Source: Anaerolineales bacterium (GTDB lineage: Bacteria > Chloroflexota > Anaerolineae > Anaerolineales > Villigracilaceae). From it: 64,000 nt of DNA. Under the pieces are notes generated by a model. The model had not been told where the DNA came from, did not search any database, and saw only the letters and a program-made list of their open reading frames with translations. The stretch is taken from positions 81,205 to 145,204 of the forward strand of contig JABARH010000017.1 in assembly GCA_019187665.1 (NCBI GenBank), written 5' to 3'. Below are positions 57,566 to 64,000 of the stretch, in pieces (position 1 is the stretch's first letter; each line of letters begins with the position of its first letter). Position numbers and translations under genes: made by a program.

Positions 57566-58375
57566 ATGAATCTTTTCCAGTCCATCCTGCTTGGCATCCT
57601 TCAGGGATTGACCGAATTCATCCCGGTCTCGTCCACGGCGCATTTGCTGATCGGGCAAACATTGCTTGATATTCCAGCGAGCGATGCGATGTTTTCCTTC
57701 CTCGTCATCGTGCAACTTGGGACATTGGTCTCATTGTTCGCGTTTTATTGGAAAGACCTGCTCGCCATCTTCAAAGCGACCTTAAACTTTCGACATTCGA
57801 CCGCCGAGCGAAATCTTGGGTTTTGCATCGTCATCGCCACCATCCCCGCCCTGCTGGCAGGATATTTGCTCAAAGACGCAGTGGAGACTCTCTTCCAACA
57901 ACCCATGCTCGAAGCCGGGATTCGATTGATCACCGCCGCGGCGCTGCTCGCGCTCGCCGAATGGTTGACAAAAAAGAATCGCAATCTTGACTCGCTGACC
58001 TGGCTGGACGCGCTCTTCGTCGGCGCGATGCAGGTTATCGCAGTCTTTCCCGGCGCCTCGCGCAGCGGCGCGACCATCTCCGGCGGGATGTTCCGCGGCT
58101 TCGACCGTCCGTCCGCGGCGCGCTTCGCCTTCCTCCTGTCGGCGCCAGTCATGCTTGCGGCGGGCGGATACGAACTACTGGACGTAATCCAAACGCCAAA
58201 CATCGCCGCGTTCCTGCCCCTGCTCGCGGCAGGCTTCGTCACCGCCGCCATCGTGGGCTGGTTCGCCATCAAATGGCTGATCGGATATTTGAGCAAACAT
58301 TCGTTGTATATCTTTGCGGTCTATTGCGCTGTGATTGGAACCGCCGCGCTCGTCGCTTCGTTCAAGGGCGCATGA
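57566..58375 (+). CDS. uppP: Undecaprenyl-diphosphatase
   Basis: 269 aa, eight hydrophobic helices. Both BacA/UppP signatures are present: ILQGLTEFIPVSSTAHL (with the catalytic Glu) and AVFPGASRSGATISGGMFRG (with the catalytic Ser/Arg). It recycles undecaprenyl diphosphate for peptidoglycan and other surface polymers. AGGA lies 5-7 nt before ATG 57566. Its stop overlaps the next start. Confidence 0.96.
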   Translation: MNLFQSILLGILQGLTEFIPVSSTAHLLIGQTLLDIPASDAMFSFLVIVQLGTLVSLFAFYWKDLLAIFKATLNFRHSTAERNLGFCIVIATIPALLAGYLLKDAVETLFQQPMLEAGIRLITAAALLALAEWLTKKNRNLDSLTWLDALFVGAMQVIAVFPGASRSGATISGGMFRGFDRPSAARFAFLLSAPVMLAAGGYELLDVIQTPNIAAFLPLLAAGFVTAAIVGWFAIKWLIGYLSKHSLYIFAVYCAVIGTAALVASFKGA

Positions 58376-58992
58376 GAGCATTGCTCATTTCCATTCTTTT
58401 TGTTTTAACAGCCTGCGCCAGTCCTGCAAACACAGACGTGCAAATCGTGGATGTGTACGCGACTCCCGCCGCCGGAGCCTGGCTCGCAGAGTTATATGCC
58501 TGCGCCGATTCCGCTTCGGTCGTCCTGAACTTCACGCCGGATTCGCCGGAGATTCTTTTGCGCGTCGGCGAACCGCGCGGCCTCTCCACGCCCGCCTTTC
58601 AAATTGACAGCGAAGAAATTCTGGTCGTCGTCCATCGCGCCAGTCCCATTCAAAACATGAGCCTGCAACAGACTCAAACGCTTTTCGGCGGGCAGGGCGA
58701 CCCATCCCTGCAAATACGGATCTATGCTCCAGGCGATGACATTCAAGCGATTTTCGAACACTCCGTAATGCAGTCAAGGAACATCGTCTCTTCGGCGCGG
58801 GTCGCTGTGGACCCGCAACACATGTCCGACCTGTTGAACGCGGAGATTAACGCGGTCGGAATCCTGCCGCGGCATTGGAAGGCGGGCGATACGCGCGAGG
58901 TTTTTTCAGCAGGGATGTTTCCAGTTTTGGCGATCACACAAACCGAACCGCAAGGGGTCATGCAGCAATTGATCGCGTGCCTTCAGAAGTAA
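58372..58992 (+). CDS. PstS-like (periplasmic-binding-fold) lipoprotein
   Basis: 206 aa, ATGA-coupled to uppP. Lipobox VLTAC (Cys15). The rest fits a compact two-lobe PBP-like fold: a middle strand ILVVVHRASPIQNMSLQQTQTLFGGQ corresponds to the hinge motif of phosphate-binding proteins, and ALAINAVGILP-type and FPVLAITQTEPQ segments follow. The same pattern forms the N-terminal domain of the two CapA-like lipoproteins at 3991 and 5889. No transporter is nearby, so a sensing or accessory role near UppP is a guess. Confidence 0.7.
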   Translation: MRALLISILFVLTACASPANTDVQIVDVYATPAAGAWLAELYACADSASVVLNFTPDSPEILLRVGEPRGLSTPAFQIDSEEILVVVHRASPIQNMSLQQTQTLFGGQGDPSLQIRIYAPGDDIQAIFEHSVMQSRNIVSSARVAVDPQHMSDLLNAEINAVGILPRHWKAGDTREVFSAGMFPVLAITQTEPQGVMQQLIACLQK

Positions 58993-59107
58993 AAAACCGA
59001 CTCACCGCTAATTGACTTCCTGCAAAAGTGCGCAAGAGAGCGCACAATACGCCCTTCCCCGGGCGACGTTCTCTAAGAGTATCAGCACTCCACGAAAGCG
59101 CGTATTT

Positions 59108-59147
59108 GGCGGTCTCTACCGCCAGGTTGCGATAGAGATCGCAACCT
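59108..59147. repeat. Two adjacent AGAG/CTCT-loop palindromes
   Basis: GGCGGT-CTCT-ACCGCC (59108-59123) touches AGGTTGCGAT-AGAG-ATCGCAACCT (59124-59147). Both stems are perfect. Their sequences differ from GGCGTT/AACGCC, yet the four-base loop is the same. Confidence 0.65.
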
Positions 59148-59195
59148 ACGCAGGGTTTTCGTGATCTACTGAGTATGTTTTGAAATTCTCATTTT

Positions 59196-59252
59196 GGACA
59201 CGGATCGCGCGGATTTCACGGAAAGACCAGGAGATCCGTGAAATCCGTGTCC
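59196..59252. repeat. 57-bp imperfect palindrome
   Basis: It begins GGACACGGAT and ends ATCCGTGTCC. GGATTTCACGGA pairs exactly with TCCGTGAAATCC, and the outer GGACACG/CGTGTCC pairs after an asymmetric bulge. Confidence 0.65.
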
Positions 59253-59393
59253 GAAAAGAATGAAAACATGATTTAAGAAACACTCTCTAACGTGGGCGGG
59301 CTTTTGCAAGATGTCAAATATCTTTTTCTCGGCGGCTTCGCGTCCTCGCGGCTGGTTCTACGAATTGCGATACAATAAGCGCAGAGGAAAATC

Positions 59394-60689
59394 ATGCGCG
59401 CTGTAGACATCATCATCAAAAAACGCGACAAAGGCGAATTGACCCGCGAGGAGATTCGCTTTTTCGTCAGCGGACTCGCCAGCGGGCGCATCCCCGACTA
59501 TCAAGCCGCGGCGTGGGCGATGGCGGTGCTGCTGAACGGAATGACACCGCGCGAAGTGACCGACCTGACGCTCGCCATGGCGCAATCCGGCGAAGTGCTG
59601 GACATGTCCGACGTGGTCAAGATCGCGGTGGACAAACACTCCACCGGCGGCGTCGGCGACAAGACCTCGCTGGTCGTGCTTCCCGCTGTGGCGGCATGCG
59701 GACTGCCGGTCGGAAAAATGTCCGGGCGCGGGCTGGGCTTCAGCGGCGGCACGCTCGACAAAATGGAATCGATCCCCGGCTATCGCGTGGATCTCTCGAA
59801 CGAGGAATTCGAAAAACAACTCAAGCAGATCGGTCTCGTCCTGTGCGGCCAATCCAAAGACCTCGCCCCTGCCGACGGCAAACTCTACTCGCTGCGCGAT
59901 GTGACCGGCACCGTGCAATCCATTCCGCTGATCGCCTCGTCGGTGATGAGCAAAAAGATCGCGGGCGGCGCGCACGCCGTCGTGCTGGATGTGAAAGTGG
60001 GCAACGGCGCGTTCATGACAAATCTTAAAGATGCGCGCGAACTCTCCGCGTTGATGACAAAGATCGGCGAACTGGCCGGACGCAAAGTCGTCACGCTGCT
60101 ATCGGACATGAATCAACCGCTGGGATGCGCGGTGGGCAACACACTCGAAGTGATCGAAGCCATCGAGACGCTTCACGGCGGCGGACCGCACGACTTCCGC
60201 GAACACTGCCTGCACGTAGCGGCGCACATGCTCGTCCTCGGCGAGACCGTCCCGGACGTCCAGGCCGGACGCGCCCTCGCAGAACAATCCATCGCGGACG
60301 GTTCCGCATTTGCAAAGTTCCGTCAACTCGTGCAAGCGCAGGGCGGTGATGTCTCATACGTGGACAGCCCGGACAAGTTCCCGCGCGCGGCGCTAATTGA
60401 GGAGGTTAAGGCTCCGCAAAGCGGATACATCGAACAGGTCCAGGCGCGCCGCGTGGGCGAGGCTTCCGTCGCGTTGGGCGCGGGACGCTCCAAAAAAGGG
60501 GATGCGATTGACCACGCAGCGGGGTTCGTCATCCATCGCAAGGTCGGCGAAAAGATAAAAGAGGGCGAACCGCTCTTCACCGTCCATGCCAACGACAAAA
60601 AGAAAATGTCCGAGGCGATTGAGGCAGTGATGCAGGCGCATACGTTCGATGATTTCCCCGTCCCATCGCTGCCGCTGTTCTACGAGTGA
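59394..60689 (+). CDS. pdp: Pyrimidine-nucleoside (thymidine) phosphorylase
   Basis: 431 aa. Class II nucleoside phosphorylase motifs: DIIIKKRDKGELT, VDKHSTGGVGDKTSLVVLP (phosphate loop), SGRGLGFSGGTLDKMESIPG, KDLAPADGKLYSLRDVTGTV and SKKIAGGAHAVVLDVKVGNGAFM. The C-terminal beta domain is complete. It phosphorolyses thymidine, uridine or deoxyuridine; length fits Pdp better than DeoA. A promoter -10 TACAAT and AGAGGAAA lie in front. Confidence 0.93.
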   Translation: MRAVDIIIKKRDKGELTREEIRFFVSGLASGRIPDYQAAAWAMAVLLNGMTPREVTDLTLAMAQSGEVLDMSDVVKIAVDKHSTGGVGDKTSLVVLPAVAACGLPVGKMSGRGLGFSGGTLDKMESIPGYRVDLSNEEFEKQLKQIGLVLCGQSKDLAPADGKLYSLRDVTGTVQSIPLIASSVMSKKIAGGAHAVVLDVKVGNGAFMTNLKDARELSALMTKIGELAGRKVVTLLSDMNQPLGCAVGNTLEVIEAIETLHGGGPHDFREHCLHVAAHMLVLGETVPDVQAGRALAEQSIADGSAFAKFRQLVQAQGGDVSYVDSPDKFPRAALIEEVKAPQSGYIEQVQARRVGEASVALGAGRSKKGDAIDHAAGFVIHRKVGEKIKEGEPLFTVHANDKKKMSEAIEAVMQAHTFDDFPVPSLPLFYE

Positions 60690-60709
60690 TCTTCTTCTCA
60701 AACCAACCA

Positions 60710-60769
60710 TTGACATTTCCCATCTGTTTCGCTAAACTATACGCAAAAACTACACGATAAGACAAGGAG
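60710..60769 (+). promoter_or_regulatory. Promoter and RBS of the recombinase-like gene
   Basis: Consensus TTGACA (60710-60715), 17-bp spacer, TAAACT (60733-60738), then AAGGAG (60764-60769) 4 nt before ATG 60774. It is the best -35 box seen in the window. Confidence 0.8.
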
Positions 60770-60773
60770 CAAT

Positions 60774-61664
60774 ATGTCCCCTTCTCAAATTTCACTCACC
60801 CCAAATTCCCTTTTGCCCGCAACATTCAAATCGTGGGAAATGTACATGAAGGACCAGGGGCGTTCTCCTTACACCGTCAAAGCGTTTCTTTCGGATGTCA
60901 AACTGCTGGCCCAGTTCCTGCCGCCAGACCGCGCGCTCGGCGCGATCACCACAGGCGACCTCAATCGCTTCGTAAAATGGCTGGAAAAGGAACGCGGCGT
61001 GCCATGCTCGCCCAAGTCGCTGGCGCGGCGCATCACCTCCTTTAAATCCATGTTTCGCTGGCTGCACCAATTCGGCGTGTTGGCGCTTGACCCAGCCGAG
61101 AAGGTGGCGCAGCGTTCCGCCACCAGTCCCCCGCCCCAGGTGTTGACAGACGAGGAGGTGGAGGCCGCGCTGGAAGCCGCCAACCGTCACCGCAGCGGCC
61201 CCAAAGCGGACGCGCGTTCCTACACATTGTTCTCACTCCTGTTGATCACGGGAATCAAAAAAAGCGAGTGTCTCGGGATCCGCATGGAACATCTCGATCT
61301 CGATTCGCAGGGCGGGCCGCTGGTCTTCATTCGTTATGCCAGCCCGGCCAACCGCTACAAGGAGCGCAAATTGCTGCTCACAAAGGAATGGGCAAAGGCC
61401 TTTAAAGAATACAAGGCGCAATACAACCCCACCCATCAACTCTTCCCCTGGTCGCCGCGGCGGCTGGAATACCTGCTCGAGGATATCGGCACGGAGGCCG
61501 GCCTCGAAAAACATATCTCCTTCGACATGTGTCGCTGGACCAGCGCGCTACGCGACTATAAAAACGGCGTGGAAAACGACCGCATCCGCCAGAAATTGGG
61601 CGTTTCCAAAATTCAGTGGCGCGAGATAAATCTCAAGTTGCGAAAATTGAGCGGAACAGAATAG
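60774..61664 (+). CDS. Tyrosine recombinase-like protein lacking catalytic residues
   Basis: 296 aa, full length for XerC/D. The N-terminal SAM-like core-binding domain is normal (KDQGRSPYTVKAFLSDVKLLAQFL, LARRITSFKSMFRWL). In the catalytic domain, box I reads LLITGIKKSECLGIR (catalytic Arg replaced by Lys), the beta-hairpin Lys is kept (YKERKLLL), HxxR reads DMCR, the GH pair reads GV, and the nucleophile position (LGVSKIQWREIN) is Asn instead of Tyr. It should still bind DNA but cannot cleave by the usual chemistry. It has its own strong promoter, so it is not a fading pseudogene. It may be an architectural or regulatory DNA-binding protein. Confidence 0.8.
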   Translation: MSPSQISLTPNSLLPATFKSWEMYMKDQGRSPYTVKAFLSDVKLLAQFLPPDRALGAITTGDLNRFVKWLEKERGVPCSPKSLARRITSFKSMFRWLHQFGVLALDPAEKVAQRSATSPPPQVLTDEEVEAALEAANRHRSGPKADARSYTLFSLLLITGIKKSECLGIRMEHLDLDSQGGPLVFIRYASPANRYKERKLLLTKEWAKAFKEYKAQYNPTHQLFPWSPRRLEYLLEDIGTEAGLEKHISFDMCRWTSALRDYKNGVENDRIRQKLGVSKIQWREINLKLRKLSGTE

Positions 61665-61678
61665 AACGCGCCTGCTGG

Positions 61679-61733
61679 CGTTACGCCTGCCTGATTTGCC
61701 TGGCAAATCACGGGCGGCGCCAGGGGAGAACGC
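61679..61733. repeat. Long-form palindromic element, copy 2
   Basis: Outer ends are GGCGTT and AACGCC. The inner TGATTTGCC/GGCAAATCA is a perfect palindrome, and CGCCTGCC pairs loosely with GGGCGGCG. It is highly similar to 26749-26806. It is followed by AATGATGCGTAAG. Confidence 0.65.
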
Positions 61734-61802
61734 CAATGATGCGTAAGTTCTGTAGAATCAAAACAGGCGCTGCACAGCGCCTGTTTTGATTCGCAGTTCG
61801 CT

Positions 61803-63239
61803 TCATTCCATCTTCGGCGGCACGAGGGTGAGATGCAAAATCTGGCGCGAATCTTTCGTCAATCGAAACGGCTCCGCCAGTTGGCGACCGGCCACCCATA
61901 CGATCGCTTCGCCAAGGCAAACCAGCGGCCAGCGCGGGCGCGCGCGCCGGGGAATCTTGATGTTCGTGAAAAAGTCGGACAGTTTTTGCGTATGTCCGCC
62001 CATGCCCAGCGGGGCGAAGCGGTCCCCGTCGTGACGGACACGCACAGAAAGAGCGCCGTCCGCCCGGCTCGGGTCAACCCAAACCTGAAGCGGGTCCGCG
62101 TTGGCTTGCATTTGTTCGTGTGCGAGCATGGGGATGCCCCACCGTTCGGCGGTGAGGCTCCACCCGCCCGCGAGACTCACGGCGCCGGGCAGCGGCACAG
62201 AGATCCGATCGGCATCCGCCGGCAGTTGCGGCCAGCGCTCGAACGGCAGGACTGCCCCGCTCGCCGCGACGTACACGCGGTCTACTTCGCGCACGAGACG
62301 CGCCCGCCCGGGCAGCGACAGCCCGACGGAAGCCCGCGCCTCGTCCAGGAATGAGACGGCGCGTTCGATCACGGCGAAAGTGATCTCCTCTCCGGGCGCG
62401 ACTTGTTCGAACGCCCGCTTAAGCAGATGACGTTGAAGCTCGCGCGGTAATCCAAGCAGGGAACGGGAGTCGAACGCGATCAGGTGCGCCGATTCGACCA
62501 CAAGAGTATCCTGCCAGGCGCGCGTCACCGCGTCGCGAACGATGCGGTGGTCGTCGTGCAGCAGCTGCGCGGCGCGATGGGCGGCCGCGCGAAATTTTGG
62601 GTTGTACGTCTCGAGAGTGGGAATGAGCAGGTGACGAATACGATTCCGCGCAAAATTGAACGAGTCATTGCTGGGATCGTTGACCGGGGTAAACCCCTGC
62701 GCGGCGCAATAGGCCCGCGTCTCTTCGCGCCAGGTATCGAGCAGGGGGCGCACGAGCGGAATGTTTGGATCGAAACTCGTCAGGATGGTTCGATGGGCCA
62801 TTCCTTTGAGGCCGGTCAGGCCGCTGCCGCGCAGGAGGTGCATCAATATTGTTTCCACCTGGTCGTCTGCGGTGTGGCCGGCCGCCACAGCCTGCGCGCC
62901 CTGCGCGCGCGCCTGCTCGAAGAGAAACGCGTACCGCAGGTTGCGCGCGGCCGCCTCCAGCGACCAATTCATTCTCGAAGCATGTTCCCTCACGTCCGCT
63001 CTGCCAACAACAAAGGGAAGTCCCAACGATTCCGCAAGGCGTGAGACGTTCGCGGCCTCGGCTTCGGATTCTTCGCGCAAGCGGTGGTTAAAGTGCGCCA
63101 CAACGACGGGATAGCCCGCGCGGCGGATCACATCCAGCAGGCACAGGCTGTCGGCGCCGCCGGAGACCGCCGCCAGAACCGCGCGGTCCGGCGCGAGGCC
63201 GCATTGATCGCGGAGAATCGATTCCAGGCCGGTGAGCAT
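61803..63239 (-). CDS. tilS: tRNA(Ile)-lysidine synthase
   Basis: 478 aa from ATG 63239, 6 nt after TATAAT. The N-terminal PP-loop is AAVSGGADSLCLLD (SGGADS 26-31), followed by VAHFNHRLREESEAEA, GHTADDQVETILMHLLRGSGLTGLKGM and RPLLDTWREETRAYC. The substrate-binding domain and the C-terminal TilS domain (WVDPSRADGALSVRVRHDGDRFAPLGMGGHTQKLSDFFTN) are both present. It converts C34 of tRNA-Ile2(CAU) to lysidine and is expected to be essential. Confidence 0.96.
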   Translation of the reverse strand: MLTGLESILRDQCGLAPDRAVLAAVSGGADSLCLLDVIRRAGYPVVVAHFNHRLREESEAEAANVSRLAESLGLPFVVGRADVREHASRMNWSLEAAARNLRYAFLFEQARAQGAQAVAAGHTADDQVETILMHLLRGSGLTGLKGMAHRTILTSFDPNIPLVRPLLDTWREETRAYCAAQGFTPVNDPSNDSFNFARNRIRHLLIPTLETYNPKFRAAAHRAAQLLHDDHRIVRDAVTRAWQDTLVVESAHLIAFDSRSLLGLPRELQRHLLKRAFEQVAPGEEITFAVIERAVSFLDEARASVGLSLPGRARLVREVDRVYVAASGAVLPFERWPQLPADADRISVPLPGAVSLAGGWSLTAERWGIPMLAHEQMQANADPLQVWVDPSRADGALSVRVRHDGDRFAPLGMGGHTQKLSDFFTNIKIPRRARPRWPLVCLGEAIVWVAGRQLAEPFRLTKDSRQILHLTLVPPKME

Positions 63240-63245
63240 GGCATC

Positions 63246-63251
63246 ATTATA
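63246..63251 (-). promoter_or_regulatory. -10 box of tilS
   Basis: Minus-strand GGCTATAAT (box 63251-63246), 6 nt before ATG 63239; leaderless. Confidence 0.6.
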
Positions 63252-63260
63252 GCCCAGTGA

Positions 63261-63292
63261 AACACACGGCGGTAATTGGCCCGCCGTGTGTT
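63261..63292 (-). terminator. Terminator after mce
   Basis: A perfect 12-bp stem (63261-63272 with 63281-63292) lies between mce and the tilS promoter. Read leftward it is followed by TCAC rather than a long T-run, so strength is uncertain. Confidence 0.6.
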
Positions 63293-63294
63293 CT

Positions 63295-63699
63295 TCAAAT
63301 CTGGTACAACTCCACCAGCACGCCGCCGGTTGATTCGGGATGGATGAAGGCGTATTTTTTTCCGTCAACGGCGAGGCGCGGCGCTTCGTTGATCAGGCGC
63401 ACGTTCTTCGTTTTGAGATGGGCGAGCATCGCGTCAATGTCATCCACCTCAAGGCAGATGTGGTGCATGCCTGCTCCGCGCCTGGCGAGATATTTTGCGA
63501 TCCCAGAATCGTCGCTGGTCGGCTGAACCAGTTCCACTTCCGCGCCCGCGAGCGGCAGAAAGGCCACCTGCGATTTTTCGGCGGGAACGTCGCGCAATTC
63601 GTGGAGGCGAATCCCCAGCGCGTCGCGCCAGAACGAAAGAGATTTCTCCATATCGTCCACGACAACAGCCACATGATCTATACGTTTGATGACAGCCAT
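63295..63699 (-). CDS. mce: Methylmalonyl-CoA epimerase
   Basis: 134 aa, a VOC-fold enzyme made of two beta-alpha-beta3 halves. IDHVAVVVDDMEKSLSFW gives metal ligand His9, GAGMHHICLEVDD gives the second His (79/80), and GVLVELYQI gives Glu130; PTSDDSGIAKYLARRG is typical of the epimerase subfamily. It interconverts the (2R) and (2S) epimers in propionyl-CoA/succinyl-CoA exchange. GAGAGGTC lies just before the ATG. No mutase is in the window. Confidence 0.92.
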   Translation of the reverse strand: MAVIKRIDHVAVVVDDMEKSLSFWRDALGIRLHELRDVPAEKSQVAFLPLAGAEVELVQPTSDDSGIAKYLARRGAGMHHICLEVDDIDAMLAHLKTKNVRLINEAPRLAVDGKKYAFIHPESTGGVLVELYQI

Positions 63700-63753
63700 G
63701 AATGACCTCTCGAATCGGAACTATTGACATACATAATTAAACCATATGAGCGG

Positions 63754-63999
63754 CTATGCCCGAAGTCTCATCAATCCAAACAGGGTCCATAACCGACGCA
63801 TCGCAGCATGAGCGAAGTTCGGCTTCAAGAACTGGTTGGGACACGTTCCCGGTATGACCGCGATGCCGTTGGCGCGGCAGACCTCCACCGCCTCACGCGA
63901 GACGCTGGTTATACCCGCGGCGAGGCCCGGCTGGACGCCCAGCATGCAATGCATCCAGACGCGCGTAACGCCCAGTTCCACGCACTGGCGGACGATCTC
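63754..63999 (-). CDS. CoA-binding domain protein, C-terminal part
   Basis: The frame runs off the right edge of the window, so the start is missing. The visible 81 codons (EIVRQCVELGVTRVWMH, EAVEVCRANGIAVIPGTCPNQF) match the end of the CoA_binding_2 Rossmann-type domain, as in YccU-like proteins, followed by a short basic tail (RRLWTLFGLMRLRA). In this family the conserved Cys before the terminal region (GTCPNQ) is typical. It is upstream of mce on the same strand. Confidence 0.75.
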   Translation of the reverse strand, partial: EIVRQCVELGVTRVWMHCMLGVQPGLAAGITSVSREAVEVCRANGIAVIPGTCPNQFLKPNFAHAAMRRLWTLFGLMRLRA

Positions 64000-64000
64000 A

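Larger units (their letters stand above)
58993..59393. other. Intergenic region with several palindromes
   Basis: No credible gene was found in 401 bp. It contains palindromes at 59108-59147, a 57-bp hairpin at 59196-59252 and the pdp promoter (-10 TACAAT at 59371-59376, AGAGGAAA before ATG 59394). Confidence 0.55.

Noticed and set aside
60774..61664. Integrase of a genomic island with attachment sites
   Set aside because: The protein lacks catalytic residues, no tRNA gene or direct-repeat att pair was seen, and neighbours are core genes.

Overview
The window reads as a stretch of bacterial chromosome of moderately high GC, probably from Chloroflexota and most likely an Anaerolineae-type organism. 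That placement is inference. It rests on many Sec lipoproteins with Thr/Pro-rich linkers behind the lipobox, an isopentenyl phosphate kinase (rare in bacteria, known from Chloroflexi), a formate-THF ligase of the long type, several small single-helix membrane proteins, and many genes whose -10 box lies 6-7 nt before the start codon. No rRNA, tRNA, CRISPR array, transposase or prophage was found.

Layout. 1-10.7 kb: end of a membrane protein, a secreted zinc metalloprotease with FnIII-like repeats, then a leftward block of envelope genes (anchored unknown protein, two CapA-like lipoproteins, menC, a zinc-ribbon membrane protein, a DUF3048 lipoprotein). 10.7-14.3 kb: three translationally coupled genes for divergent complex I antiporter-like subunits. 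14.7-18.1 kb: rho, a LysM/M23 protein, birA, a small membrane protein. 18.2-26.6 kb: gyrA, two small unknown or zinc-finger genes, a roadblock protein, pyrG, thioesterase, methyltransferase, acyltransferase, DMT permease. 26.6-32.8 kb: an accessory-looking island of repeats, two SUMF1-like Cys-rich lipoproteins, an acyltransferase-3 and a small Cys-rich lipoprotein. 32.8-40.7 kb: fhs, isopentenyl phosphate kinase, two paralogous anchored T/P-rich proteins (one with a GerMN-like domain), thioesterase, psuG and psuK. 40.8-45.5 kb: a P-loop ATPase convergent with a pair of SPFH membrane proteins. 45.6-64 kb: mostly housekeeping genes (PHP, tgt, cinA-like, Ser/Thr kinase, uvrC, receiver protein, prfA, prmC, tsaC, nucleoside phosphorylase-like, uppP, pdp, tilS, mce), interrupted by a four-helix-bundle cassette inside 20-bp inverted repeats and a tyrosine recombinase that has lost most of its catalytic residues.

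How the genes fit together. The housekeeping genes serve transcription termination, translation termination (prfA with its methylase prmC), tRNA modification (tgt, tsaC, tilS), DNA topology and repair (gyrA, uvrC) and nucleotide metabolism (pyrG, pdp, psuK-psuG). A large share of the rest is envelope-directed and of unknown function. The least explained units are the Lys-depleted antiporter-like trio, the Cys-rich lipoprotein island, and the SPFH pair with its ATPase neighbour. Non-coding DNA carries at least two dispersed palindromic repeat families.
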